DNA of 63,311 nucleotides from the NCBI RefSeq assembly GCF_002995745.1, contig NZ_PVXQ01000021.1, positions 1 to 63,311 on the forward strand, read 5' to 3'. The notes beneath the pieces are model-generated. The model did not search any database. It saw only the letters and a list, made by a program, of their open reading frames with translations, and was not told where the DNA came from. Of the stretch, positions 33,253 to 42,792 are shown piece by piece. Both the position numbers and the translations under genes were made by a program. This stretch comes from Clostridium vincentii. Lineage in GTDB: Bacteria; Bacillota; Clostridia; Clostridiales; Clostridiaceae. Numbering within the stretch: the stretch's first letter is position 1; every line of letters begins with the position of its first letter.

Positions 33253-34911
33253 ATGAAATTTAATTTTGATCAAACAATTGATGTAGAAAAAACAAATGCT
33301 TATATGGTTGGTGCTGGACTTGCATCAATGGCAGCTGCAATATTTTTAATTAGAGATGGACATGTTCCAGGAAAAAACATTCATATATATGAAGAGTTAA
33401 ACATCACAGGTGGAAGTATGGATGGAAATGGTAATACTGAGGATGGTTATGTAATCCGTGGTGGAAGAATGTTTGATAGAGAAGCATATACTTGTACTTT
33501 TGGAATAATGGAAAGTATTCCTTCGTTAACTGATCCTAAAGTTTCAATACTTGATGAATTTAATGCTTTTAATAAAAAAATACATACTCATGCAAAAGCT
33601 AGACTAATAGATAATGATGCTAACATATTAGATGTGTCAACTTTGGGGCTTGACCGCGAAGATAGAATGGCATTAATGGATATAATGATTAATTCTGAAG
33701 ATTCTTTGGGCACAAAAACTATTAAAGAGTGTTTTCCAGAAGCATTCTTTAAAACAAATTTTTGGCTTCAGTGGACTACACTCTTTGCATTTGAAACTTG
33801 GCATAGTGCGGTTGAACTCAAGAGATACCTTCATAGGTTTATACAAGAATTACCACGCTTAAGTGATTTATCTGGAATACGTCGTACACCATACAATCAA
33901 TATGATTCAATGTTATTACCTATGACAAAATGGTTAAAAGAGCAAGGTGTCAATTTTGAATTAAACTGTAGAGTACTTGATTTAGAATTTAAACCATCAG
34001 ATACTGAAACTACAGTTACAGCATTCAAATGTATAAAAGATGGAAAAGAAACTAGAATAGAAGTGGGAGAAGGAGACCTTGCTTTTGCTACTATCGGTTC
34101 ATTAACAGCTGGTACTAGTCTCGGATCAATGACTACAGCTCCAGTAATTAATGATAAACACGTAGGTGGAGCATGGGATTTATGGGAAAAAATAGCTGTT
34201 GGACGTCCTGAATTTGGTAATCCAAAGGTTTTTGATGAACGTGTTGAAGAGTCAATGTGGGAGTCTTTCACAGTAACACTTAAAGATCCAACAATGTATA
34301 AAAAAATAATAGAATTTTCAGGTAATCAGCCAGGAACTGGGGCTCATATGACATTTAGAGATTCTTCATGGCTCATGACAATAGTTCTGCATAATCAACC
34401 ACATTTTCTTAGTCAACCTGATGAAATACAAATTATATGGGGCTATTCTTTGTTCCCATATGCAAAAGGTGATTTTATAAAGAAAAGAATGGTAGATTGT
34501 ACTGGTGAGGAAATATTATCTGAGGTATTATATCATCTAAACTTTAAAGAGGATATGAAGAAAATTATTAAAACATCTATTTGTATACCATGTATATTAC
34601 CGTTTACAACAGCACAATTTTTAACTAGGGTAAATGGTGATAGGCCTAAAAATATTCCAGAAGGTTCAACTAACTTAGCATTACTTGGACAGTTCTGCGA
34701 AATAAAAGATGATGTGGTATTTACTATGGATTATTCTGTAAGAGGTGCACAAATTGCTGTTTATAAATTCCTAAATCTAAATAAAAGACTTACACCTATT
34801 TATAAAGGACAGAATGATGTACGTGTACTACTTAATTCTGCACTTGAAATGATGAAGGATGATAATCTTCGCGAAGAAATAGGTGCAATTAAATCTATGC
34901 TATTAAAATAA
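33253..34911 (+). CDS. ohyA: Oleate hydratase
   Basis: The FAD-dependent enzyme adds water across the 9-double bond of unsaturated fatty acids to give 10-hydroxy acids. From ATG 33253 (GGAGG site nine bases upstream) it has 552 residues, close to the family norm. The FAD-binding loop is VGAGLASMAAAIFLIRDG (residues about 15-32), followed by GGSMDGNGNTEDGYVIRGGR and EMFDREAYTC-like block; LWLQW-type and FGNPKVFDERVEESMW segments and QFCEIKDDVVFTMDYSVRGA near the C terminus are characteristic. It probably detoxifies host or food fatty acids. A TetR gene faces it. Confidence 0.95.
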   Translation: MKFNFDQTIDVEKTNAYMVGAGLASMAAAIFLIRDGHVPGKNIHIYEELNITGGSMDGNGNTEDGYVIRGGRMFDREAYTCTFGIMESIPSLTDPKVSILDEFNAFNKKIHTHAKARLIDNDANILDVSTLGLDREDRMALMDIMINSEDSLGTKTIKECFPEAFFKTNFWLQWTTLFAFETWHSAVELKRYLHRFIQELPRLSDLSGIRRTPYNQYDSMLLPMTKWLKEQGVNFELNCRVLDLEFKPSDTETTVTAFKCIKDGKETRIEVGEGDLAFATIGSLTAGTSLGSMTTAPVINDKHVGGAWDLWEKIAVGRPEFGNPKVFDERVEESMWESFTVTLKDPTMYKKIIEFSGNQPGTGAHMTFRDSSWLMTIVLHNQPHFLSQPDEIQIIWGYSLFPYAKGDFIKKRMVDCTGEEILSEVLYHLNFKEDMKKIIKTSICIPCILPFTTAQFLTRVNGDRPKNIPEGSTNLALLGQFCEIKDDVVFTMDYSVRGAQIAVYKFLNLNKRLTPIYKGQNDVRVLLNSALEMMKDDNLREEIGAIKSMLLK

Positions 34912-34912
34912 T

Positions 34913-34971
34913 TTAATAGAGGTTATCCTCCAGGTTTCCATAAAAAGAAACTGCAGGATAACCTCTATTAA
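34913..34971. terminator. Bidirectional terminator between oleate hydratase and TetR genes
   Basis: TTAATAGAGGTTATCCT (34913-34929) and AGGATAACCTCTATTAA (34955-34971) form a perfect 17-bp stem with an inner imperfect part. It overlaps the stop codon of the convergent TetR gene. Confidence 0.88.
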
Positions 34972-35522
34972 TATCTAGATAAAATACCAATCAAACTGCC
35001 TTCAACAACGTTTTGAATCTTGGAATCCATGATTTGTGGTGACTCTTTCATGCCAGTTTTAATCCACTGAACGATTACACCTACAAAAGCATGGGTATAA
35101 AAATCCACAAGAAATTCTTTATCCTCCTCTGAAATATTCTTCGCTAATGATACATCATTAACAACTCCCATAATAAGTTCGCCACTAAATTCAAAGAAAT
35201 ATTCATCAAAAGCATTTTGACCAGGTGTGTTAAGTGCATTAATATAAAAGGATTTATTCTCTATTAGGTAGCACAAGGTTCGGTGCATTCCATCAGTCCA
35301 ATTTTCATAATGCCTGCAGTTAGCGATACATTCTGTAACTTCAGTGTAATAAATCCAATTCACAAGGTCGAATTTATCTTTAAAATGATAATAAAATGTT
35401 TGCCTATTAAGGTTACAGTTGCCCGTAATACTTCGAATAGAAATTTTTGACAAAGGAACTGTTTCCATTAACTTCTTTAAGGATGAAGCAATAGCCTTTT
35501 CTGTTACTGTAGATTCAGACAT
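34968..35522 (-). CDS. TetR/AcrR family regulator, DhaS-like
   Basis: The 184-residue protein has an N-terminal TetR helix-turn-helix: TVTEKAIASSLKKLMETVPLSKISI then NLNRQTFYYHFKDKFDLVNW (about residues 28-50). The C-terminal domain is of the TetR-like DhaS/YcfQ type (FLVDFYTHAFVGVIVQWI). ATG 35522 is preferred to GTG 35531 because AGGTG lies seven bases before it. The target is unknown; convergence with oleate hydratase makes it a candidate but not proven regulator. Confidence 0.88.
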   Translation of the reverse strand: MSESTVTEKAIASSLKKLMETVPLSKISIRSITGNCNLNRQTFYYHFKDKFDLVNWIYYTEVTECIANCRHYENWTDGMHRTLCYLIENKSFYINALNTPGQNAFDEYFFEFSGELIMGVVNDVSLAKNISEEDKEFLVDFYTHAFVGVIVQWIKTGMKESPQIMDSKIQNVVEGSLIGILSRY

Positions 35523-35908
35523 AATAATCACCTACCTAAATTAGTTTTAATAATAAGTATAGCAAAATCTCGCTATACATTTTAATCTTTCCTTATAAAT
35601 AATCTTAAAGAGGTTAAAACGCCCCAATCATGAAAATAGAAGCTGTAGTTATTATATTATGACCAATTTTATAACTTATCCTATTATACAATAGGGTAGC
35701 AGATAAAGCTATTTCACATACTATTCCTAATTTTTTTGTTCTAAATTTAGTATATATCTTAACTAGTTTGCCTCGTAGAATATAACTACTATTGTTCAAT
35801 ATCATTGATGTTTTCTATTTCCTCTATAGGGGAAATGATTAGAACTTTTACAGACGGCATTATTATCATATAATAAATTAAAGAAACAGATTAGAGGAGG
35901 AATTTTAA
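35523..35908. other. Divergent intergenic region, 386 bp
   Basis: The region separates the TetR gene (minus) and the transaldolase-PTS operon (plus) and must hold both promoters. A minus-strand frame of 63 codons (35614-35805) has poor start context and no recognisable motif, so I do not call it. No clear sigma-54 type -12/-24 element was seen for the PTS operon. Confidence 0.4.
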
Positions 35909-36625
35909 ATGATTAAAGATTTAAAAGTTAAAGTATATGCAGATGGAGCGGATTTACAATCAATGGTTGAAGAGTATAAAAAAGGATTGGTAAAAGGATT
36001 TACTACAAATCCTTCATTAATGAAAAGTGCAGGGGTTACTAGTTACAGAGACTTTGCTAAATCAGTTTTAAAAAACATTAAAGATATGCCAGTTTCATTT
36101 GAAGTTTTTGCAGATAGTAAGGAAGATATGATAAAGGAAGCTAATGAAATTGATAGTTGGGGAAAAAATGTTTATACAAAGATTCCAGTTGTCGATACAA
36201 ATGGAGTTTTTAATGGAGAAGTTATCGAAGTATTAAATGATTCTAGCGTTAAGGTAAATATAACTGCAGTATTCACATTACAACAGGTAGAAAATATTTT
36301 GAAAATTATAAATAAAGAAACTCCAGCTATAATTTCTATATTTGCAGGCAGAATCGCAGATACAGGAGTAGATGCTTGTAAAATAGTAAAGAAAGCTGTT
36401 GAGATGTCAAAGGAATATCCTTATGTGGAAATACTATGGGCAAGCTGTAGAGAGGTGTATAATATATTCCAAGCGGAAGAGGTAGGCTGTCACATAATAA
36501 CAGTTCAAAATAGTTTGCTTAAGAAAAATAATCTTTTAGGAAAAGACTTAAACGAGTATTCTGTAGATACTGTAAATGACTTCTTTAAGGATGCAAATAG
36601 TTTAGGATTTTCCATTTTAGAATAG
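35909..36625 (+). CDS. Transaldolase-like protein (fructose-6-phosphate aldolase type)
   Basis: The 238-residue protein is a class I aldolase of the transaldolase/FSA family. The Schiff-base Lys is in VYTKIPVV (Lys91). Other conserved parts are KGFTTNPSLMKSAG (about residues 29-42), VNITAVFTLQQ and SIFAGRIADTG. These enzymes make or cleave dihydroxyacetone/glyceraldehyde-phosphate-type bonds. As first gene of a PTS operon it probably handles a product of the imported sugar. GAGGAGG precedes ATG 35909. Confidence 0.92.
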   Translation: MIKDLKVKVYADGADLQSMVEEYKKGLVKGFTTNPSLMKSAGVTSYRDFAKSVLKNIKDMPVSFEVFADSKEDMIKEANEIDSWGKNVYTKIPVVDTNGVFNGEVIEVLNDSSVKVNITAVFTLQQVENILKIINKETPAIISIFAGRIADTGVDACKIVKKAVEMSKEYPYVEILWASCREVYNIFQAEEVGCHIITVQNSLLKKNNLLGKDLNEYSVDTVNDFFKDANSLGFSILE

Positions 36626-36638
36626 AGAGGATTATATT

Positions 36639-37097
36639 ATGATAGAAGAATTATTAAAAGAAGAAATAGTTGATTTAAATGTCCAAGCTATAGATTGGGT
36701 TGATGCAGTTAAAGCGGCAGGAAATTTACTAGTTAAAGACGGTAAAGTTGAGGAAATGTATGTAGATGCCATGATTAATACAGTTAAGCAAATGGGAGCA
36801 TATATTGTTATGGCACCTGGAGTAGCAATGCCTCATGCAAGACCAGAAGCTGGGGTTAAGGAGCTTGGCATATCTGTTATAACATTAAAGACGCCAGTTC
36901 CTTTTGGAAATGAAGGGTTTGATCCAGTAAAGCTAATTTTCTCAATTTGTGCTAAAGATAGCAAAGAACATATAAACTTATTACAGGACTTGAGTTGCAT
37001 TTTAGATGATAGTGAATTAATAGAAAAATGTGATACATGTAGAACAAAAAAGGAATTAATTGATTTAATTATAAAAGTATATAAAAAGAATAAATAA
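36639..37097 (+). CDS. PTS sugar transporter subunit IIA, ascorbate/mannitol-fructose type
   Basis: The 152-residue phosphocarrier accepts phosphate from HPr on His66 in APGVAMPHARPEAG. The fold is the fructose/mannitol IIA (PTS_EIIA_2) found in UlaC. It passes phosphate to the IIB five codons downstream. AGAGAGG precedes ATG 36639. It is part of a tightly spaced operon of transaldolase, IIA, IIB, IIC and regulator. Confidence 0.93.
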   Translation: MIEELLKEEIVDLNVQAIDWVDAVKAAGNLLVKDGKVEEMYVDAMINTVKQMGAYIVMAPGVAMPHARPEAGVKELGISVITLKTPVPFGNEGFDPVKLIFSICAKDSKEHINLLQDLSCILDDSELIEKCDTCRTKKELIDLIIKVYKKNK

Positions 37098-37111
37098 AAG
37101 GGGTGACGAAA

Positions 37112-37402
37112 ATGAAAATAATAACTGTATGTGGAAATGGGATAGGAAGTAGTCTTATGCTTGCCATGAAAATACAAGAGATATGTGATGAGGAAAACAT
37201 AAAAGTGGATGTGGAATCTTGTGATGTTACTGCTGCCACAGGAAAAGTGTGTGATATGTTCGTAACAGTAAAAGAATTAGCAGTTCATTTTCAAGCTGAT
37301 AAGACTGAGATCGTAAGAAGCTATATAAATAAGAAAAAGATAAAAGAAGATGTTTTAGACGCTATTAAGTTGAAATACGAAATAATAAATGGGGGGGAAT
37401 AG
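37112..37402 (+). CDS. PTS sugar transporter subunit IIB, ascorbate type
   Basis: The small IIB domain carries the phosphorylated Cys7 in ITVCGNGIGSSLMLAMKI, the lactose/ascorbate-like PTS_IIB fold as in UlaB. I choose ATG 37112 because AAAAGGGGTG ends about six bases before it; GTG 37103 overlaps that site. Four bases separate it from the IIC gene. It phosphorylates the sugar during uptake by IIC. Confidence 0.93.
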   Translation: MKIITVCGNGIGSSLMLAMKIQEICDEENIKVDVESCDVTAATGKVCDMFVTVKELAVHFQADKTEIVRSYINKKKIKEDVLDAIKLKYEIINGGE

Positions 37403-37405
37403 AAT

Positions 37406-38776
37406 ATGGAATCTATTTTAAGCTTTGTAAAGGATTTCTTGAGTCAACCGGCATTATTAATGGGGATTATGGCTTTTATAGGACTAATGGCATTGAAAAG
37501 ACCAGCACATAAAGTTATGACTGGAACATTAAAGCCTATTCTAGGATATTTAATGTTAGGAGCTGGAGCAGATTTTATAGTTGCTAATTTAAATCCATTA
37601 GGAGAAATGATTCAAAAAGGATTCAATATAACTGGTGTTATACCAAATAATGAAGCTATAGTATCAGTTGCACAAAAAATACTTGGTGTTGAAACTATGT
37701 CAATACTTGCACTTGGTTTAGTAGTAAACCTTTTAGTTGCTAGATTCACAAAGTTTAAATATATATTCTTAACTGGACATCATAGTTTCTTTATGGCTTG
37801 CTTATTATCAGCAGTTTTACAAACAGCTGGATTTACAGGTGGGGTATTAGTTGCTATAGGTGGAGCTTTCTTAGGAATAATAAGTGCTATATTACCTGCA
37901 ATAGGGCAGAAGTATACATTAAAGGTTACTGATGGTGATGATGTAGCTATGGGTCATTTTGGTAGCTTAGCATACTATATTTCTGCTTGGATAGGTGGAA
38001 AAGTTGGTAATCCTGAAAATGATACAGAAAAAATTAATGTTCCTGAAGAATGGAGTTTCTTAAGAGATACAACTATTTCAACAGCTTTAACTATGATGGT
38101 GTTTTACGTAGTTGCTGCAATAGCTGCAGGCCCTGAAGTTGTAGGCGAATTATCTGGTGGAACTAATATGATCTTATTTGCATTAATGTCAGCAATGAAA
38201 TTTGCAGTAGGAGTGACTATTGTTTATGCAGGAGTTAGAATGATATTAGGAGATTTATTACCTGCATTCCAAGGAATTGCAACAAAGATAATTCCAAATG
38301 CAGTTCCAGCAGTTGATTGTGCAGTATTCTTCACATATGCACCAACAGCTGTAGTTATTGGTTTTGTTGCTAGCTTTATAGGCGGAGTTATAGGTATGGT
38401 CCTCATCGGATTTGCTGGAGGAGTATTAATAATTCCAGGACTAGTTGCACATTTCTTCTGTGGAGCAACCGCAGGAATATATGGGAATGCTACTGGTGGT
38501 AAACGTGGTGCTGCAATTGGGGCTTTTGTAAACGGTCTTTTAATAAGCTTTATACCAGCATTGTTATTACCGGTACTTGGAAGCCTAGGTTTTCAGAATA
38601 CAACATTTGGAGATTTTGACTTTGGTGTTATAGGTATAACTATTGGAAAGTTATATGAGTTCTTTGGTAACTTTGGAGTATTAGCATTATTAGGTATACT
38701 TATATTAGTAGTAATTGTTCCTAATTTTATGAAAACAAAATCAGAGGTAATAAATAATAACAGTATTGAAAATTAA
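37406..38776 (+). CDS. PTS sugar transporter subunit IIC, UlaA family
   Basis: A 456-residue membrane permease of the ascorbate/UlaA IIC family with about eleven membrane helices. It begins FLSQPALLMGIMAFIGLMAL and has TGHHSFFMACLLSA, GDDVAMGHFGSLAY and AHFFCGATAGIYGNATGGKRG. The family imports L-ascorbate, but relatives with other sugars exist. No ascorbate-lactonate lactonase or UlaDEF enzyme is nearby, only a transaldolase, so the real substrate is open. GGGGGG precedes ATG 37406. Confidence 0.92.
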   Translation: MESILSFVKDFLSQPALLMGIMAFIGLMALKRPAHKVMTGTLKPILGYLMLGAGADFIVANLNPLGEMIQKGFNITGVIPNNEAIVSVAQKILGVETMSILALGLVVNLLVARFTKFKYIFLTGHHSFFMACLLSAVLQTAGFTGGVLVAIGGAFLGIISAILPAIGQKYTLKVTDGDDVAMGHFGSLAYYISAWIGGKVGNPENDTEKINVPEEWSFLRDTTISTALTMMVFYVVAAIAAGPEVVGELSGGTNMILFALMSAMKFAVGVTIVYAGVRMILGDLLPAFQGIATKIIPNAVPAVDCAVFFTYAPTAVVIGFVASFIGGVIGMVLIGFAGGVLIIPGLVAHFFCGATAGIYGNATGGKRGAAIGAFVNGLLISFIPALLLPVLGSLGFQNTTFGDFDFGVIGITIGKLYEFFGNFGVLALLGILILVVIVPNFMKTKSEVINNNSIEN

Positions 38777-38793
38777 GGTAAGAAAATTATAAT

Positions 38794-38823
38794 TTAAAGC
38801 AAGGTGTAAAATCCTTGCTTTAA
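38794..38823 (+). terminator. Hairpin between IIC and regulator genes
   Basis: TTAAAGCAAGG and CCTTGCTTTAA form an 11-bp stem; no T-run follows. It may attenuate or stabilise the transcript rather than end it, since the regulator gene starts 20 bases later. Confidence 0.5.
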
Positions 38824-38842
38824 CTTGGTTAGGAGGTATTTA

Positions 38843-40933
38843 ATGTTAAATAGTAGATGTATTGAAACATTAGAATTATTGTTAAATTCTGAAGAATTAA
38901 TAACAGTTGATGATTTATCAAATAGATTTTCTATATCTAATAGAATGATTAGATATGACATAGATGGAATAAATGATTTTTTAAAAGAGAACAATATAAG
39001 CCCGGTAATTAAAAGACCTAATTTTCCATTAAAATTAATTATTAGTAAAGAGGAAAAGGATAAGATATTATATTTAATTAATAACTTAAATACGCAGATA
39101 TATATTTTATCTACAGATGAGAGAGTTGGAATGATTTTATATGAATTATTAAGTTCAGAAAAAGAATGTACTTATAGTATTTTGCAAGAAAAATTATCTG
39201 TTAGTAAAAGTACTATAGTGTCTGATTTAAAAAGGGCACGAGACTGGTTAAAAAATTATACTATAGCTATAAATAAATATAGTAACAAGGGAATTCTTAT
39301 AGTGGGAGAGGAAAAGGATATTAGACATGCACTTACTAATTTATTAATATCTAATAGTGATTACAATATAATAGAAATATTAGAGAAAATTTATTGTAGA
39401 GAAAATACGAGTATCTTAAATAAAATTCAGAGTACAGATCTATCTACAGATAATATAGATTACATAAAAAGAATAATAGAGGCCTTAGAAGAAGAGTTTG
39501 GATCATTTTCAGATGATGATTTCATGAGCCTTGTAATAAATCTATTTATTATAATAAATAGATCTAAAATTAAGAAAACAAATACCAATAGCGGTTTTTA
39601 TAATGTAATAGAAAATGATTATAGGAAAGAATTCTTAGCAGCATATAAAATAGTTCAACAATTAGAAGAGAAATTCAGGATTGATATAGATAAAGAAGAT
39701 ATTAATTATTTAGTTACTAGAATATTATCCTGTAGCAATAATAACAATAGTGATATATTTAATTCCATAGATTATTATGAAGCATGTCTAATGGCAGATT
39801 CAATTATTATTAACATAAACAAAGAATACAAGGAATCCTTTAGTATGGATATGAAGACATTTGAATCATTTTTAAATCATTTAAAAGGCCTAATATTTCG
39901 ATTGAAATTTAAAGTAAAGACAAAAAATCCTATAATGGATCTGATATTAACAAATTATAAAGATGAATTTAATTTAGGAAAACGTTGTTGTGAATTTATA
40001 GAGAAAAAATATAATTGTGAGTTAAGTGAGGATGAATTAGGATATATAGCTATGTATATATGTGCCACTTTGGAAAGATGCAAAAAAACATCTAAGGTGA
40101 GAAATATATTAATAGTTTGTTCAACTGGATTTGCAACTGGAAGATTACTCGAAGCTAGAATTAATAAGAATTTTGATGTAAATGTAATAGGTGTTACCGC
40201 CATACACACAATAGATAAATACTTAGAGAATGAAAATATAGAACTTATAATATCTACGATAAAAATAGATGAGAATTACAGAGTTCCAACAGTTGTAATA
40301 TCTCCAACATTTAGCAGGGATGATATAAATATTTTAACAGAAATTTTAGATTATAAGCCTAAACAAGAAAATACAGGAATAACAAAAGATATACTAAATA
40401 TAATATCTGATAATTGTATAATAACAGATAAAGACAAGCTTATAAAAGATCTAAATGACTTTCTAAATGTGGAGACTAAAAAGGGTATAAAGCTGAGTGA
40501 ATATTTACAGGTTTCTGATATTCAACTAAATTTAGTAGCTAGTGACTGGAGAGACGCGATAAGATTAAGTGCTAAACCTCTCCTTAAAAGAGCAGTTATA
40601 TCGAATGACTATGTGGATGCAATAATAGAAAATGTAAATAGATTAGGTGCGTATATAGTAGTAGACGAAGGAATAGCAATTCCACATGCAAAGCCAGGTA
40701 AAGATGTTACTGCCTTCGGTATTACTATAACTACATTTAAAGAACCTATACAATTAGGTGACCATAAAAATGTAAGATTATTTATTACTTTAGCGACTAT
40801 AGATAAAGAAAGTCATATTGAAATAATAACTCAAATAATGAAATTGATAGAAGATGAAGTTTTTGTTCAATATTTATTAAATAGTGATGATGAAGAAGCG
40901 GTTTATAGAAAGATACAAGAATTGAAGATATAA
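38843..40933 (+). CDS. BglG/ManR-type PTS transcriptional regulator
   Basis: A 696-residue regulator with HTH_11/Mga-type DNA-binding modules (residues 1-60: RCIETLELLLNSEELITVDDL, RFSISNRMIRYDIDGINDF; and a second with KLSVSKSTIVSDLKRAR). Two PRD domains follow (about 180-400), then a IIB-like domain with ILIVCSTGFATGRLLEARI (about 420) and a IIA domain with AIPHAKPGKD (about 615). Phosphorylation of these by the PTS sets its activity. It lies last in the operon and should control it. I choose ATG 38843 behind AGGAGG. Confidence 0.93.
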   Translation: MLNSRCIETLELLLNSEELITVDDLSNRFSISNRMIRYDIDGINDFLKENNISPVIKRPNFPLKLIISKEEKDKILYLINNLNTQIYILSTDERVGMILYELLSSEKECTYSILQEKLSVSKSTIVSDLKRARDWLKNYTIAINKYSNKGILIVGEEKDIRHALTNLLISNSDYNIIEILEKIYCRENTSILNKIQSTDLSTDNIDYIKRIIEALEEEFGSFSDDDFMSLVINLFIIINRSKIKKTNTNSGFYNVIENDYRKEFLAAYKIVQQLEEKFRIDIDKEDINYLVTRILSCSNNNNSDIFNSIDYYEACLMADSIIININKEYKESFSMDMKTFESFLNHLKGLIFRLKFKVKTKNPIMDLILTNYKDEFNLGKRCCEFIEKKYNCELSEDELGYIAMYICATLERCKKTSKVRNILIVCSTGFATGRLLEARINKNFDVNVIGVTAIHTIDKYLENENIELIISTIKIDENYRVPTVVISPTFSRDDINILTEILDYKPKQENTGITKDILNIISDNCIITDKDKLIKDLNDFLNVETKKGIKLSEYLQVSDIQLNLVASDWRDAIRLSAKPLLKRAVISNDYVDAIIENVNRLGAYIVVDEGIAIPHAKPGKDVTAFGITITTFKEPIQLGDHKNVRLFITLATIDKESHIEIITQIMKLIEDEVFVQYLLNSDDEEAVYRKIQELKI

Positions 40934-40947
40934 TATTGAAAAGCAAT

Positions 40948-40986
40948 AATCGGATAAAGTGTATGTCACTTTTACCGATTGTTTTT
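40948..40986 (+). terminator. Rho-independent terminator of the PTS operon
   Basis: AATCGGATAAAGTG pairs imperfectly with CACTTTTACCGATT, followed by GTTTTTC. Confidence 0.82.
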
Positions 40987-41133
40987 CTTTGTACATTTAG
41001 ATTAGGATTAGGTGAAATCTCAAGCATAACAAGGTAGATGGTGAAAGTTATGTTATGATTAGCATGTAAATGAAACATAATATAGTACACGATTAAAAGT
41101 AATAACTAATTAAAAGGGGACTTAGCTAAAAAT

Positions 41134-41931
41134 ATGTCTAAAGAAGAGGTTGAAATGAATAAGAATAATAACGATAATACTGATGTTGATCAAGATAAAG
41201 GGTACACCGTTAAAATGGAAAAAATTATAGAGGAAGATTACCCTATCACAGAGGAAGAAGAGATACAGGAAGACTATACGATTAGGATGGAGAAAGTTAT
41301 AGAGGAAGATCATACTGATAAGATAGATAAAGAGACTAAATGGACTAAATTTAAGGAACTGGTTGGCAAAGGGCTTACTAATTGTGCAAAGAAAATCGGG
41401 AAATATATTGCTATTTGTGGAAAGAAAATTAGGAAATATACTATTATTTGTGCAAAAGAAGTTGGAAAATATACAGTTATTTGTGTGAAAAAAGTTTCTG
41501 AATTTACTTCTGCTTGTGCAAAAAAAATATCTGAAACTAAATTTTCAGGTATCATGAATGCTAAGTATAATGAAGTATATGGTAAAGTGCGTGAGGCCTT
41601 AATTAAGATTGATTGCAGGTTAGATCGCACCAATGAGACTAAAGAAGTAAAAGTAGTAGAAGAACCTAAAGAATCAGAAGACTCTGTTACTACCTTAAAA
41701 GCAAAGAATGTAACAATTAAAAAGACTAGTACCTTATTTATATTGATTTTAAAAAAGACTTTTGCATTAGTTAAATGTATTGCTGTGTTCATTTTGAATA
41801 CTGTTATTATACTTTGTATTTTAGTTGCAAGAGTTATATATTATCTTGCTAAAGAAATCATTTATGCTATTAAAGAAATAGTGCTGAGACTCAAAGATGA
41901 TGTTACTACATGGTATCAATCAAAGGTATAA
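41134..41931 (+). CDS. Protein with 11-residue amphipathic Cys repeats and C-terminal membrane helix
   Basis: The 265-residue protein has no recognised family but striking repeats. Residues 24-60 contain two acidic copies of the pattern YTVKMEKIIEED. Residues 84-134 contain strict 11-residue repeats starting at Cys84, 95, 106, 117 and 128 (CAKKIGKYIAI, CGKKIRKYTII, CAKEVGKYTVI, CVKKVSEFTSA, CAKKISE), which form an amphipathic helix with aligned Cys and Lys. The C terminus (about 205-255) is one or two hydrophobic helices (LFILILKKTFALVKCIAVFI). Lipid-surface binding as in synuclein or perilipin 11-mers is an inference. AGGGGA lies 15 bases before ATG 41134. Confidence 0.75.
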   Translation: MSKEEVEMNKNNNDNTDVDQDKGYTVKMEKIIEEDYPITEEEEIQEDYTIRMEKVIEEDHTDKIDKETKWTKFKELVGKGLTNCAKKIGKYIAICGKKIRKYTIICAKEVGKYTVICVKKVSEFTSACAKKISETKFSGIMNAKYNEVYGKVREALIKIDCRLDRTNETKEVKVVEEPKESEDSVTTLKAKNVTIKKTSTLFILILKKTFALVKCIAVFILNTVIILCILVARVIYYLAKEIIYAIKEIVLRLKDDVTTWYQSKV

Positions 41932-41956
41932 TAATGCAGAAAATAAATTAAAGAAG

Positions 41957-41985
41957 AAAAAATAACAAGGATATATATCTTTGTT
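41957..41985. terminator. Bidirectional terminator
   Basis: AATAACAAGGATAT and ATATCTTTGTTATT pair with T-runs on both sides, between the convergent repeat-protein and XRE regulator genes. Confidence 0.85.
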
Positions 41986-41989
41986 ATTT

Positions 41990-42448
41990 TTATTTTTTTG
42001 TATTTCTCTTTTTATTTGTAAGTTTTGCTACACCTAATGCAAATTCTATGGCAGTTAGAAAACTATCAACTGCTGCAGGTGAAAGCTCACTGCCATCATT
42101 AAAGATAAAAGCTGAAGGGTTGTTTTCTAATTCAGATTTTATTTCGTCCATCCTTTGGTCTAATGATATCTTGTCTGTTGTAGTCAGATTTTCTTCAAAT
42201 TCTTTTTTATCAAATTGATTTATTGGAATGTAATCAGCTGCTACCATTAATTGTTCAAGAGTTATATTGTTTTGTGCATTATGTGCGATTTTTTTCAATG
42301 TGGCAGGAGTTGGAATTTGGGAGTTTTCATTGTTTAATATCTTAGATAAGTTCCCTGGACTTATACCGCATGTTTTAGCAAACTTAGTTAAAGATCGGGT
42401 TCCTCTGGCTAGTTTAATTAATTCTATTAGCTCAGGAAAAATAGGCAT
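41990..42448 (-). CDS. XRE family transcriptional regulator
   Basis: The 152-residue protein starts with a Cro/C1-type helix-turn-helix: FAKTCGISPGNLSKILNNENSQ (about residues 22-43) followed by PTPATLKKIAHNA. The remaining 90 residues are acidic helices with no known ligand domain. It sits alone, convergent with the repeat protein. ATG 42448 has an AGGAG-like site. Confidence 0.88.
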   Translation of the reverse strand: MPIFPELIELIKLARGTRSLTKFAKTCGISPGNLSKILNNENSQIPTPATLKKIAHNAQNNITLEQLMVAADYIPINQFDKKEFEENLTTTDKISLDQRMDEIKSELENNPSAFIFNDGSELSPAAVDSFLTAIEFALGVAKLTNKKRNTKK

Positions 42449-42792
42449 ATAAGTTCAACTCCTTCTACATTATAGGTATATTATATAGCAGGAGTTTCAT
42501 CTATGCAATATTAATTACTAAAAAATGGAAAAATAACTCTTGCATTTATTAATACATAGGCGCTATACTTGGTTTATAACAGAAACGTTTCATTGATGAA
42601 GGGGAGGAGGAAATTATTGATAAAGGTAGATAAATACTAAAAAGCCTGTATATAGTAACTTTAAAGAGAATATGACTAGATAGAAAATACAATGAATATA
42701 CCTATTATTAGAGTAGATAAAGTAAATAATTGCTAGATTCTTGTATGAATGAAATGGGTGTATTCTGTATTTATTTGAGAGGGGTAAAGATT
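42449..42792. other. Divergent intergenic region, 344 bp
   Basis: A promoter-like TTGCAT (42540-42545) and TATACT (42564-42569) with 18-base spacer points toward the small gene at 42793. A GGGGAGGAGG ribosome-site-like stretch at about 42601 precedes only a short frame that stops soon. No other gene seen. Confidence 0.4.

Noticed and set aside
35614..35805. Minus-strand ORF of 63 codons
   Set aside because: No convincing ribosome site, no recognisable motif; left as intergenic.
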